Assembly: GCA_017458125.1 (NCBI GenBank)
Contig: JAFTGB010000042.1
Coordinates: 1-64,000 of the forward strand
Source: Prevotella sp.
Lineage (GTDB): Bacteria > Bacteroidota > Bacteroidia > Bacteroidales > Bacteroidaceae
DNA length: 64,000 bases
Direction: 5' to 3'
Shown: piece by piece, positions 1 through 9,800 of the stretch
Numbering within the stretch: position 1 is the stretch's first letter
How the letters are laid out: each line of letters begins with the position of its first letter
Notes under the pieces: model-generated
Told to the model about the DNA's origin: nothing
The model's database searches: none
The model's input: the letters and a program-made list of their open reading frames with translations, nothing else
Program-made: the position numbers and the translations under genes

Positions 1-1010
1 ATGGCCGAACCCGTCTCCACCTGCGTCCACGACAGCTTGGAGTCTGCTCCGCGCAAGTCGCCGCGCTTGGTGACCAGATTGAGCACGCCGCCCTTTCCGT
101 TCTCGTCGCCGGGATACCAGTTCTGGACAGTGGAGTATTTGACCTCGGCACGGTCCATGACAATGATTTCAACGATGGCCGCATGCAGCTGGTTCTCGTC
201 GCGCATGGGTGCCGTGCAACCTTCAAGGTAGCTGACGTACGAGTCGTCGTCGGCCACGATGAGGGTGCGCTCAAACTGTCCCGTATTGCGGGCGTTGATG
301 CGGAAGTAGCTGCTCAGCTCCATGGGGCAGCGCACGCCTTTGGGGATATATACAAATGAGCCGTCAGAGAATACGGCGCTGTTAAGTGCGGCGAAGAAGT
401 TGTCGCGGTAGGGGACTACGGTGCCCAGATACTGACGCACCAGGTCGCCATGCTCCTTGATGGCCTCGCCGATGGAGCAAAAGATGACGCCCTTCTCGCG
501 CAGCTTCTCCTTGAAGGTGGTCTTCACGCTGACCGAGTCCATGATGGCGTCGACAGCCGTATTGCCGCTGAGGGCCAGCCGCTCCTCCAGGGGGATGCCC
601 AGCTTGTCGAAGGTTTTCTCCAGCTCAGGGTCTATTGTAGCCCCCCCGGGGGCCGAATGGGGGGCTTTTGCCGTAGGGTCGGCGTAGTAGCTGATGGCCT
701 GGTAGTCGATGGGCGGCACATGCACGTGTCCCCACTTGGGCTCCGTCTGCTCCTTCCAGTAGCGGAAAGCCTGCAGGCGGAAGTCGAGCATCCACTGCGG
801 CTCTCCCTTCTTAGCAGAAATGAGGCGAACGATATCCTCGCTCAGCCCCTTCTCAATGATTTCAGTGTGTACGTCCGTAGTGAAGCCGAACTCATATTTC
901 TGTTCGGCTACCTTGCGGACGTACTCATTGCCCGCCTCACTGGCGGTAGCATTGCGTGCCACACTCTCCACAGAGAGAATTTCTTCACTCTTCACTTTTT
1001 CACTCTTCAC
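1..1010 (-). CDS. sufB: Fe-S cluster assembly scaffold SufB (3' part missing)
   Basis: SufB is the scaffold subunit of the cytoplasmic SufBCD complex that builds Fe-S clusters. The reading frame runs off the left edge, so about the first 336 residues are seen. Recognisable stretches include [15 protein letters not shown] near the N-terminus, [20 protein letters not shown], and the ending around [23 protein letters not shown]-type core sequence, which matches SufB strongly. No ATG lies at the expected position. A GTG at 1008-1010 starts one base after the infB stop, and a second in-frame GTG lies at 993-995; both are inside a GTGAAGAGTGAA-like repeat. A GC-rich inverted repeat at 640-666 encodes part of a variable loop (about residues 115-125). 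Probably cotranscribed with infB; sufC and sufD would be expected to the left. Confidence 0.9.
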   Translation of the reverse strand, partial: MKSEKVKSEEILSVESVARNATASEAGNEYVRKVAEQKYEFGFTTDVHTEIIEKGLSEDIVRLISAKKGEPQWMLDFRLQAFRYWKEQTEPKWGHVHVPPIDYQAISYYADPTAKAPHSAPGGATIDPELEKTFDKLGIPLEERLALSGNTAVDAIMDSVSVKTTFKEKLREKGVIFCSIGEAIKEHGDLVRQYLGTVVPYRDNFFAALNSAVFSDGSFVYIPKGVRCPMELSSYFRINARNTGQFERTLIVADDDSYVSYLEGCTAPMRDENQLHAAIVEIIVMDRAEVKYSTVQNWYPGDENGKGGVLNLVTKRGDLRGADSKLSWTQVETGSA

Positions 1011-1011
1011 T

Positions 1012-3801
1012 TTACAGTTTCTGTTCCACTTCTATCTCGGTGAAGGTCTCAATGATGTCGCCCACCTGGATGTCGTTGAAGTTGACCAGCGAGATGCCGC
1101 ACTCCAAGCCTGCAGCCACCTCCTTGGCATCGTCCTTGTAACGCTTCAAGGCATCAATGTTGGCGGTGTGTACGACAATGCCGTCGCGGATGACGCGGGC
1201 CTTGTCCTTGGCGTGCACCTTGCCGTCGGTGACGAGACCACCGGCCACGGTACCAACCTTGGATATCTTGAACACCTGCTTGACTTCTATCTCGCTGGTG
1301 ACAATCTCCTTCTTCACCTTGTCGAGCATGCCCTCCATCGTCGACTTCACCTCGTCGATGGCATCGTAGATGATGCTGTAGGTATTGATTTCGACGCCCT
1401 CGCGCTCTGCCAGCTTGCGGGCATCGGCAGAGGGACGCACCTGGAAGCCGACGATGATGGCGTCGGAAGCGGAGGCCAGCATGACGTCGTTCTCGCTGAT
1501 CTGGCCCACGGCCTTCGAGATGACGTTGACCTGCACCTTCTCGGTGGACAGCTTGATGAACGAGTCGCTGAGGGCTTCGATGGAGCCGTCGGTGTCGCCC
1601 TTGACGATGATGTTCAGCTCGTGGAACTCGCCCAGGGCAAAGCGGTGCGACAGCTCGTCGAGACCCAACGTCTTGGTGGTGCGCAGCGACTGCTCGCGCT
1701 GCAGCTGTGTGCGCTTGTTGGTGATGTCGCGAGCTTCCTGCTCGGTCTCCATCACATGGAACGAGTCGCCAGCGGTAGGAGCACCGTTCAGACCCAGGAT
1801 GATGGCGGGCTCGGAGGGCCCGGCCTTCTCGATGCGCTGGTTGCGCTCGTTGAACATGGCCTTGATGCGTCCGTAGCTGGTACCGGCCACGACGATGTCG
1901 CCGACCTTCAGCGTGCCGTTGCTGACGAGGACGGTAGAGACGTATCCCCTGCCCTTGTCTAACGACGACTCAATGACCGAACCGGTAGCCTTGCGGTTGG
2001 GGTTGGCCTTCAGGTCGAGCATCTCGGCCTCCAGGAGCACCTTCTCCAACAGCTCGTCGACACCCAGGCCTTTCTTGGCCGAGATTTCCTGACACTGGTA
2101 CTTGCCGCCCCACTCCTCTACGAGCAGGTTCATGTTAGCCAGGTCCTCACGTATCTTGTCGGGGTTGGCGCCGGGCTTGTCTATCTTGTTGATGGCGAAC
2201 ACCATCGGCACGTTGGCAGCCTGGGCGTGGGCAATGGCCTCCTTCGTAGTAGGCATCACCGAGTCGTCGGCGGCAATGATGATGATGGCGATGTCCGTCA
2301 CCTGCGCACCACGAGCACGCATGGCCGTGAAGGCCTCGTGACCGGGGGTGTCGAGGAAGGTAATCTGTCGGCCGTCCTTCAGCTTGACGTTGTAGGCGCC
2401 GATGTGCTGCGTGATGCCGCCGGCCTCACCGGCAATGACGTTGGTATTGCGGATGTGGTCGAGCAGCGACGTCTTACCGTGGTCCACGTGACCCATGACG
2501 GTGACGATGGGGGCACGGCTCATCAGGTCGTTCTCGTCGTCCTCCTCCTCGGTGATGGCGTTCTGCACTTCGGCACTGACGTACTCGGTAGTAAATCCGA
2601 ACTCGTCGGCCACGATATTGATGGTCTCAGCGTCCAGGCGCTGGTTGATGCTCACCATGATGCCGATGCTCATGCAGGTGCCGATGACCTGGTTGACGCC
2701 GACGTTCATCATTGTGGCCAGCTCGGAGACGGTGACGAACTCCGTCAGCTTGAGCACCTTCGACTGGGCGGCCTCCTGGGCCAGCTCCTCGCTCATGCGC
2801 TCCTGCACGGCGTCGCGCTTCTCCTTGCGGTATTTTGCACCCTTCTTGTTCTGATTGGTCTTCGACGTCAGGCGGGCCAGCGTCTCCTTGACCTGACGGG
2901 CTACTGCCTCGTCGTCGACCTCCAGGGGCTTGGCGGGACGGTTCTTCTTCTTGTTCTTGCCGCCGCCCTGCTGCTGACCGCCCTGCTGCTGGCGGTTGTT
3001 GTCCTTCTGCTTCTTCTCGTTCTTGGCAGCCTGCTTGGCAGCGGCCTCGATGTCGACCTTGCCCTGACGGATGCGCTCGCGCTTCTTGCGCTCACCGGCA
3101 GCTTTCTCCTCGCGCTCCTTGCGGCGCTCCTCCTTCGACTTCTTCTTGGGGCGCGTGCTCTGATTGATGGTCGACAGGTCTATCTTGCCTAACACGTTCA
3201 GCTGGGGCACGTTCTGAGCTACCTTGGCGTCGCCGGGAGTCTTGGCCAGCTCGGGCTGGGCGGGCTTGGGCTCTTCGGCGACAGGCTCGGGCTCCTTGGT
3301 CACCACAGGCTCCACGACGGGAGCCTTCTGCTGCTGCACTTCCTCCTTCCGGGGGGCAGGCTCCTCCACCTGCGGCTCGGCAGCAGCCACGGGTTTCGGC
3401 TTGGGTTGGGGTTCCGGCTTGGGTTCGGGCTTAGGCTCGGGCTTGGGTTCGGGGGCCGGTGCCGCCTTGGGCTTGCCCACGGTGCTCAGGTCTATCTTGC
3501 CCACGGCCTTCATCTGCGGGCGCGGCTCCAGGAGTTCCTCGGCAGAGGAGATTTTCTTCTCCGCCTTCTCCGCCTTCTTCTCCTTGGGTTTCTTGACAAA
3601 CAGCATGTCGGCCTTCGTCTTCACGGCCTTGTCGGTACTGAACTCGTTGACAAGGGCCTCGTACTGCTGGTCGGAAATCTTGGTGTTGGGCGTCACGTCG
3701 TCTTTCACCTCTCCAAGGTGACTCTTCTTCTTCAGGAAATCAACTGCCGTCTGAAGTCCTATATTCAGTTCTGATAATACTTTATTTAATCTTACTCCCA
3801 T
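1012..3801 (-). CDS. infB: Translation initiation factor IF-2
   Basis: IF-2 is the GTPase that places initiator tRNA on the 30S subunit and promotes subunit joining. The 929-residue protein starts with an IF2_N-like segment, followed by a long charged linker (about residues 70-330) rich in Pro-Glu-Lys repeats and Gln/Gly/Lys runs, then a second IF2_N domain. The G domain begins near residue 434 with GHVDHGKTS (G1), then DTPGHEAF (G3) and NKIDKPGAN (G4). Domains II to IV follow to the end (VEQKL). The length is ordinary for Bacteroidales. It lies between nusA and sufB on the same strand, and its stop almost touches the proposed sufB start. Confidence 0.98.
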   Translation of the reverse strand: MGVRLNKVLSELNIGLQTAVDFLKKKSHLGEVKDDVTPNTKISDQQYEALVNEFSTDKAVKTKADMLFVKKPKEKKAEKAEKKISSAEELLEPRPQMKAVGKIDLSTVGKPKAAPAPEPKPEPKPEPKPEPQPKPKPVAAAEPQVEEPAPRKEEVQQQKAPVVEPVVTKEPEPVAEEPKPAQPELAKTPGDAKVAQNVPQLNVLGKIDLSTINQSTRPKKKSKEERRKEREEKAAGERKKRERIRQGKVDIEAAAKQAAKNEKKQKDNNRQQQGGQQQGGGKNKKKNRPAKPLEVDDEAVARQVKETLARLTSKTNQNKKGAKYRKEKRDAVQERMSEELAQEAAQSKVLKLTEFVTVSELATMMNVGVNQVIGTCMSIGIMVSINQRLDAETINIVADEFGFTTEYVSAEVQNAITEEEDDENDLMSRAPIVTVMGHVDHGKTSLLDHIRNTNVIAGEAGGITQHIGAYNVKLKDGRQITFLDTPGHEAFTAMRARGAQVTDIAIIIIAADDSVMPTTKEAIAHAQAANVPMVFAINKIDKPGANPDKIREDLANMNLLVEEWGGKYQCQEISAKKGLGVDELLEKVLLEAEMLDLKANPNRKATGSVIESSLDKGRGYVSTVLVSNGTLKVGDIVVAGTSYGRIKAMFNERNQRIEKAGPSEPAIILGLNGAPTAGDSFHVMETEQEARDITNKRTQLQREQSLRTTKTLGLDELSHRFALGEFHELNIIVKGDTDGSIEALSDSFIKLSTEKVQVNVISKAVGQISENDVMLASASDAIIVGFQVRPSADARKLAEREGVEINTYSIIYDAIDEVKSTMEGMLDKVKKEIVTSEIEVKQVFKISKVGTVAGGLVTDGKVHAKDKARVIRDGIVVHTANIDALKRYKDDAKEVAAGLECGISLVNFNDIQVGDIIETFTEIEVEQKL

Positions 3802-3930
3802 TCTTTTTGTAATTTTGTATTTTGATTTTTGAATTTTGAGTTGTCGCTACGCGATGTCCAATGATAAATTCAGAATTATTCATTCCTCATCGGCGAAGCC
3901 GACAATTTAACATTCAACATTCAACATTTC

Positions 3931-5187
3931 TCACTCAAACTCTGCCTTCAGCACCTCCAAGACGTGGTCGACAGTCTCTTCTTCGAGGTCGGCCTTCTCG
4001 ATGAGCATCTCGCGCGGTGCGTTCAACACGGCCTTGGCGGTATCCAGGCCGATGGCCTTGATGGAGTCGATGATCCACTGGTCAATTTCGTCGGCAAACT
4101 CGTCGAGGTAGATGTCCTCGTCAGCCTCGTTCTCGTTGACCACACGGAAGACGTCGATAGTGTACTCGGTCAGCATAGAGGCCAGCTTGATGTTCAGTCC
4201 GCCCTTTCCGATTGCCAGGCTGACCTCCTCGGGCTGCAGGTAGACCTCGGCCTTGTGCTCCTCGGGGTTCAGGGTGATGCTGGTCACCTTGGCAGGCGAC
4301 AGGGCGCGCTGGATGAACAGCTGCGTATTGTTGGAGTAACTGATGACGTCGATGTTCTCGTTGCACATCTCACGGACGATGCCATGCACGCGGCTGCCCT
4401 TCACACCCACGCAGGCTCCCACGGGGTCGATGCGGTCGTCGTAGCTCTCGACGGCCACCTTGGCGCGCTCGCCAGGCATGCGTGCGATGCGGCGGATGGT
4501 GATGAGTCCGTCCTGGATTTCGGGCACCTCGGCCTCCAGGAGCCGCTCCAGGAACTTGTTGCTGGTGCGCGAGAGGATGATGCGCGGATTGTTGTTCTCG
4601 TTCTGCACCTCCTTGACGATGGCACGGACGGTCTCACCCTTGTGGTAGTTGTCGGCAGGTATCTGCTCCTGCTTCGGCAGGTGCAGCTCGTTGCCCTCGT
4701 CGTCGATGAGCAACACTTCGCGCTTCCACATCTGGTACACCTCGCCGGAGACTATCTGCCCCACCTTGTCCTTGTACTTCTGGTACAGCGAGTCGTGCTC
4801 CAGCTCCAGTATCTTCGATGCCAGCGTCTGACGCAGGTTCAGGATGGCACGGCGGCCAAACTTCTGGAAGTCGACCTCCTCAGACACTTCCTCGCCCACC
4901 TCGTAGTCGGGCTCTATCTTCTGAGCCTCGCTGAGGGCAATCTCCTTGTTCTCGTCCTTGACGTCGCCGTCGGCCACCACAATGCGGTTGCGGTGGATCT
5001 CGAAGTCGCCCTTGTCGGGGTTCACGATGACGTCGAAGTTCTCGTCCGAACCGAACATCTTGGCAATGACGTTACGGAAGCTCTCTTCGAGCACGCTCAC
5101 CAGGGTTGTTCGGTCAATGTTCTTTGTCTCTTTAAATTCCTGAAAGGTCTCTATCATAGAGGGGCCTTTCCCTTTCCTTGTTGCCAT
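3931..5187 (-). CDS. nusA: Transcription termination/antitermination protein NusA
   Basis: NusA binds RNA polymerase and nascent RNA and affects pausing, termination and antitermination. The 418-residue protein has the N-terminal polymerase-binding domain, an S1 domain (about residues 135-200; VGQIVSGEVYQM), and two KH domains (GACVGVKGSRVHGIV, and AIGKGGLNIKLAS). The C-terminal acidic repeats of enterobacterial NusA are lacking; only a short tail ending LEVLKAEFE is present, which is normal in this phylum. The rimP-nusA-infB order is the widely conserved one. The gap to infB (3802-3930) is filled with low-complexity words. Confidence 0.97.
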   Translation of the reverse strand: MATRKGKGPSMIETFQEFKETKNIDRTTLVSVLEESFRNVIAKMFGSDENFDVIVNPDKGDFEIHRNRIVVADGDVKDENKEIALSEAQKIEPDYEVGEEVSEEVDFQKFGRRAILNLRQTLASKILELEHDSLYQKYKDKVGQIVSGEVYQMWKREVLLIDDEGNELHLPKQEQIPADNYHKGETVRAIVKEVQNENNNPRIILSRTSNKFLERLLEAEVPEIQDGLITIRRIARMPGERAKVAVESYDDRIDPVGACVGVKGSRVHGIVREMCNENIDVISYSNNTQLFIQRALSPAKVTSITLNPEEHKAEVYLQPEEVSLAIGKGGLNIKLASMLTEYTIDVFRVVNENEADEDIYLDEFADEIDQWIIDSIKAIGLDTAKAVLNAPREMLIEKADLEEETVDHVLEVLKAEFE

Positions 5188-5272
5188 CTTTTTATTTTAC
5201 TATTTTACTATTTTCGATTTACGAATTTTCGATTTTCGATTTAATTCTTCACTCTTCACTTTTCACTCTTCA

Positions 5273-5746
5273 CTACTTAAAGTTCAGCAGATACTTGCAA
5301 TACTTCACGCCGCTGACGGTGAAAGCCTTGTCGACATCCACCAGCACGGGGCGCTTCCTGCCCTCCACCTGCTGCTTCTCCCTGACGGTCACCACGAAGC
5401 TGGCGCCCTCCGTATCGACAGATTTCAGGATGCCCTGCACCTTCTGCCCGTTGGCCTGCAGCACCTCCACCTCCTTGCCGACGTGGTTCACATACTGCTG
5501 CATCACCTTGAACGGCTGGCCGATGCCTGCCGACCCTACCTCTAACTCATAGTCGCCAAGCTCGTCGCCAAGCGTGTCCTGCAGGTGACGGCTCAGGTCG
5601 GCACAATCTTCAATCCATACACCGTCAGCGTGGTCTATCTCTATCACGATGCGGTCGTCAGCGGTCATTTCTACGTCCACGAGGTAGTAGTCGCCCTTCT
5701 TCAACCACTCCTCAACTGCTTTTTCAATGATGTTCCTGTCTATCAT
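5273..5746 (-). CDS. rimP: Ribosome maturation factor RimP
   Basis: RimP assists maturation of the 30S ribosomal subunit. The 157-residue protein shows the expected N-terminal domain (EKAVEEWL...YLVDVEMTADDRIVIEID), the conserved segment YELEVGSAGIGQPFK, and the Sm-like C-terminal domain. The usual family motif is VSSPGI; here it reads VGSAGIGQP. First gene of the rimP-nusA-infB-sufB set. A typical Bacteroidota promoter and a hairpin lie in its leader (5768-5844). Confidence 0.95.
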   Translation of the reverse strand: MIDRNIIEKAVEEWLKKGDYYLVDVEMTADDRIVIEIDHADGVWIEDCADLSRHLQDTLGDELGDYELEVGSAGIGQPFKVMQQYVNHVGKEVEVLQANGQKVQGILKSVDTEGASFVVTVREKQQVEGRKRPVLVDVDKAFTVSGVKYCKYLLNFK

Positions 5747-5767
5747 AAAGTGCGTTAATTAAAACAA

Positions 5768-5799
5768 GAATGAGAGACTCGCCCTGGAGCCTCTCATTC
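5768..5799 (-). other. Hairpin in the rimP leader
   Basis: GAATGAGAG (5768-5776) pairs with CTCTCATTC (5791-5799); inside it, CTC and GAG close a GCCCTG loop after one mismatch. The hairpin sits 22 bases upstream of the rimP start and downstream of its promoter, so it should be part of the leader RNA. No run of T follows on the minus strand, so it is not a standard terminator. Confidence 0.55.
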
Positions 5800-5811
5800 C
5801 TCTGAACGGCG

Positions 5812-5844
5812 GCAAAGGTACGAACTTTTTCTTAATCCGCCAAA
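5812..5844 (-). promoter_or_regulatory. Promoter of rimP operon
   Basis: On the minus strand the -7 box is TACCTTTGC (5812-5820) and TTTG (5841-5844) lies 20 bases upstream, the standard Bacteroidota spacing. Confidence 0.75.
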
Positions 5845-5861
5845 TATTTTGCGCCATTTCT

Positions 5862-5892
5862 TTTGTTTTGTCCCCGCTTAATCGTACTTTTG
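5862..5892 (+). promoter_or_regulatory. Promoter of dusB
   Basis: TTTG (5862-5865) and TACTTTTG (5885-5892) with a 19-base gap, just ahead of the ATG at 5901; divergent from the rimP promoter. Confidence 0.7.
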
Positions 5893-5900
5893 CACCCGCA

Positions 5901-6848
5901 ATGAAAATAGGAACGATAGATTTCGGGCAGCGCCCGCTCTTTCTGGCACCCATGGAGGACGTGACGGACATCGGTTTCCGCATGCTGTGCAAACGCTTCG
6001 GGGCAGCCATGGTCTACACCGAGTTTGTCAGCGCCGAGGCACTGGTGCGTGACGTCAAGTCGACGGTGCGGAAACTGGTCATCAGCGACGACGAGCGACC
6101 CGTAGGCATACAAATCTACGGGCGCGACACCGACGCCATGGTCGAGGCCGCCCGCATAGTGGAGCAGGCCGGCCCCGACGTCATCGACCTCAACTTCGGC
6201 TGCCCGGTGAAGAAGGTGGCCGGCAAGGGCGCCGGTGCCGGCATGCTGCAGAACGTTCCCAAGCTGTTAGACATCACGCGCCGCGTGGTCGATGCCGTGC
6301 GGCTGCCGGTGACGGTCAAGACGCGCTTAGGGTGGAACCACGAGCAGCTCATCATCACCACACTGGCCGAGCAGCTGCAGGACTGCGGCATACAGGCGCT
6401 GACCATCCACGGGCGCACGCGTAGTCAGATGTATACGGGCGAAGCCGACTGGACCCTCATCGGCCAGGTGAAGCGCAACCCGCGCATCCGTATTCCCGTC
6501 ATCGGCAACGGCGACATCCGCTCCCTGGCCGATGCCGACCGCGCCTTCGACACCTATGGCGTCGACGCCGTCATGATAGGCCGCGCCACCTTCGGCTGTC
6601 CCTGGATTTTCAGCCGGCAGGAGCTGACGCTCGATCAGAAGATTGACGTCTTGGAAGAGCAGCTCAACATCAACGTGGAGCGCACCGACGAGTACCGCGG
6701 CATCCTGCACACGCGCCGCCACCTTGCGGCCACTCCCGTCTTCAAGGGCATTCCCAACTTCCGCGAGACGCGCATCCAGATGTTACGCGCAGAAAAAAAG
6801 GATGACCTGCTGGCCATCCTTGAACGCTGCCGTGAGCAGCTGAAGTGA
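5901..6848 (+). CDS. dusB: tRNA-dihydrouridine synthase (DusB type)
   Basis: Dus enzymes reduce uridine to dihydrouridine in tRNA using FMN and NADPH. The protein is 315 residues. Motifs seen in order: LAPMEDVTDIGFRMLC, LNFGCPVKKVAGKGAGAG (with the catalytic Cys), VTVKTRLGW, LTIHGRTRSQMYTGEADW, GNGDI, and VDAVMIGRATFGCPW. All belong to the TIM-barrel part of the family; a shorter helical domain follows. The ATG at 5901 is chosen because the frame upstream of it is the promoter. Confidence 0.95.
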   Translation: MKIGTIDFGQRPLFLAPMEDVTDIGFRMLCKRFGAAMVYTEFVSAEALVRDVKSTVRKLVISDDERPVGIQIYGRDTDAMVEAARIVEQAGPDVIDLNFGCPVKKVAGKGAGAGMLQNVPKLLDITRRVVDAVRLPVTVKTRLGWNHEQLIITTLAEQLQDCGIQALTIHGRTRSQMYTGEADWTLIGQVKRNPRIRIPVIGNGDIRSLADADRAFDTYGVDAVMIGRATFGCPWIFSRQELTLDQKIDVLEEQLNINVERTDEYRGILHTRRHLAATPVFKGIPNFRETRIQMLRAEKKDDLLAILERCREQLK

Positions 6849-6856
6849 ATTAACAA

Positions 6857-9800
6857 CTATTTTACCAGTACTTTCTTAATAGCACCGTCGCTCATGCGCA
6901 CGATGTTCATTCCGTGCTGCAACTGGCTGACCTGACGACCGTCGAGCGTAAAGATGGCGTTCCCGTTTTCGTCTTCGTCTTCGTTTTTCGTCTTAACGCT
7001 CCTGATAGCCGTAGCCGCATTAGGCGTAGCCTTCTCGCTCAGTCCGCCGTACTCGTTGACGGCCTGTACCTGCCAGCTGTCACCATCGGTATAACCGTCG
7101 AAGGTAGTATCCTTGGTAAAGCCAGCCACCACGCCGTTCTTGGTCACCACATAGCAGATGGCGTAAGGCACAGCCTCCCAGGTGAGTTGTCCGTTGGCAC
7201 CCTTGACGACGGGAGCGTCGCATGGCTCACACATCACGTCGGGCTGCCAGCCGTCGCTGCCGCCCATCACGTTCTTGATAGTGTACTGAGCAGCCTCTTC
7301 GGCTGTGAGCGTATTCTTCACATTGAAGACCTCGGCCTTCTTAGTCTTGGCATCGTCCTCCCAGTACCAGTAATACGTCTCGCGCTGGCTCAGGTCAACG
7401 GGATTGCCGTCCTTGTCAACGGTGTTGTACTCGGCCCACAGTGCAGGCAGACCACCCATGGTGTTGTACCATCCCTTAGCAGGCAGGTTGATGAAGGTCT
7501 GCGTGTTGATGAACACAGTCTTAGGCTGATTGTGCCAGGGGCGTCCCAGCCATACATCCGTCACATTCATCGTCTCACCCGTAGTGGTCTTTCCTGGGCG
7601 TATGATGTTGTTCTGGAACACATAGCCCCACTTGGTGTCTGACGTATGGTTAGGAGCCACGATGTAGCCACCGCTTGGACGGTTGATTTCCAGCGTGTCG
7701 CCATCCAGATAAACGTCACCGCCGTTGTAGATAAAGTCTACAGCACCCTCGATGAGCGAGTTCTTGATGTAGTGGCGGTTCGTCTGGGTAGAGCTGGTAA
7801 TCCAGGTGTCCTGATAGGAGAGCAGTGCCACGTTGTTCAGGGCAATACGGTCACCAATGGTGTTCAGGGCCAGTGCCTGCGGTCCAGCCTGATTCTTGTG
7901 GCCATAGCTGTTCTCCAAGGTGATGTTCTCGAAGAAGATGTTGTCTGCATTCACCACCACGGTAGCACCTACGCTGACGTGTACGGCATTCTCGCCGCCG
8001 CTCAGCCGGTCATCCTTGATGACAGCCTTGTCGCGGTCCTGGCCGACGATGTGCAGATAGGGTTTCGTCTTGGGAATATCGACATGCTCCTTATACTGTC
8101 CGTTCTTCACGAAGATGAGCCACGGAGTGCCGCGTCCCTCAGGAGCAGCGTCAATAGCTGCCTGAACGGTAGTATAGTCGCCCGTTCCGTCGGCAGCAAC
8201 CACAGCGTCATACAGTTTGGCAGTAGGCTGCTTGCGCTCCATCGTGGTGAAGGTAATCTCAGCCTTGGCGACAGCCTGTCCGCTGCGACTCGTCAGCACG
8301 CCCTCAGGCATGGAGAAGGTATATTGAGTAGCATACTTCAGTCCCGTATATTTGAACACCGCCGTCTTACCGCTGATGACAGGAACTATCTCCTCGCCGT
8401 TCAGAGTAGCGGTGCCTGTGCCAGCCTTCACCTTGTTGTCGAAGGTCAGTATGACAGAGCCGTTGGCACTGACACCTGTGGCATTGTGTGCAGGGTTGCT
8501 CGACACGAGCGTGGCCACCTCGGTAGCAGCGCCTGTAGCATCGGCGAGCACGAAGACATCAGTCAGCATCGTACCGTCGCGGCTATCCTCAACGCCCACC
8601 TTCGGAGAATCGTAGTCCGGGATGAAGCGAATATAAACCCGGTTCTGGTCGTTAGCCTCTGCAGGCAGGTCGAACTCGCCGTCCTTCCATCCACGGTTAG
8701 GCAACTCGTAAGAGCCAAACTGAGTGAAGTTCGTGCCGTCGATACTATATTCAGCCTTCATGATGCTATAGGCGTTGTAGTCATCGCCCAAAGCAGCAGA
8801 GAGCTTCAGGTTCTGATAACCCTTCGATGAGAAGTTGAACTCGTAGTACCACTTGTCGGCAATGGGCTTCCAGATGCGTATGCAGTAGCGACCGTTCGCC
8901 TTGCCTGCTGCCACGCCGTTAGCCAGCCACGTGCTTGTTGTACCGTCAGCCTGACGTACCGTCATGATGCCGGCATTCTCCGTATCGGCCATATAGTCAG
9001 CAGCGCGGTTGCTCTTAGGATTGTCGTTATAGAAGTCCCAGCCCACGATGTAGTCAGCAGCCGAGAAGTTAGCGGTCATGCTTTTCTCGCCGTCCATGGT
9101 CACCACGCGCTCTGCCTCCGTGCTGTTGTCTTCCCATCCCGTGAAAGTCAGTATGCGGTTGTTCACGGCAGTCAGTTTCACCTCTGTGCCCTCCTCATAG
9201 TAGTGAGTGCCATCGACGACATTGCCCTCTGGCATCCACTGCACCAGGTTGCTGTTGGCACCGCCCTCCAGTTTCAGGTTCAGGGCATAGACATTATTCT
9301 TCGTATAGGTTGCCACCAATACAGTGTTGGCCTTAATCTCAAAACTATAGGGATTCTCCTTCGACACTTCGTTGCCGGCCTCGTCGGTCCATGCAGCAAA
9401 GTGGTAGCCGAAGTTCTCTGTTGCCTTTACTGTCAGCGTGGTGCCCTCGTCAAACTCAGCACCTGCAGGATTGCATGACACGCTGCCAGCACCCTCAGTA
9501 CCCAGTTTCACACTCATCGTGTAAGTAGGAACAGCCTCAATAGTACCAGCCACATCGCCTTTTATGACAACATCGCTGAAGGCATATTGCTTGTTGCTAG
9601 CCACTCCTATGATGTAAATCTTAACCACCAGCATGTCGGTGGTAGCGGGCAGTGTGCTCAGGTCAAAGGTGTGGTTAGACACATAGGGCGACTCCTTAGC
9701 CAACTGTGGATTGATGCCTTCTCCTACCGTCTTGCTCTCGTTGCCACTGATGACAACCACGTCAAACTTACCGCCATTGGTTCCTACCTTCGAGGCGTTA

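Noticed and set aside
820-1962. Long plus-strand frame opposite infB
   Set aside because: Antisense shadow of infB and sufB; the opposite strand encodes well-conserved proteins and the frame lacks any recognisable domain.
3964-5244. 426-codon plus-strand frame opposite nusA
   Set aside because: Shadow of nusA; composition reflects codon bias of the real gene.
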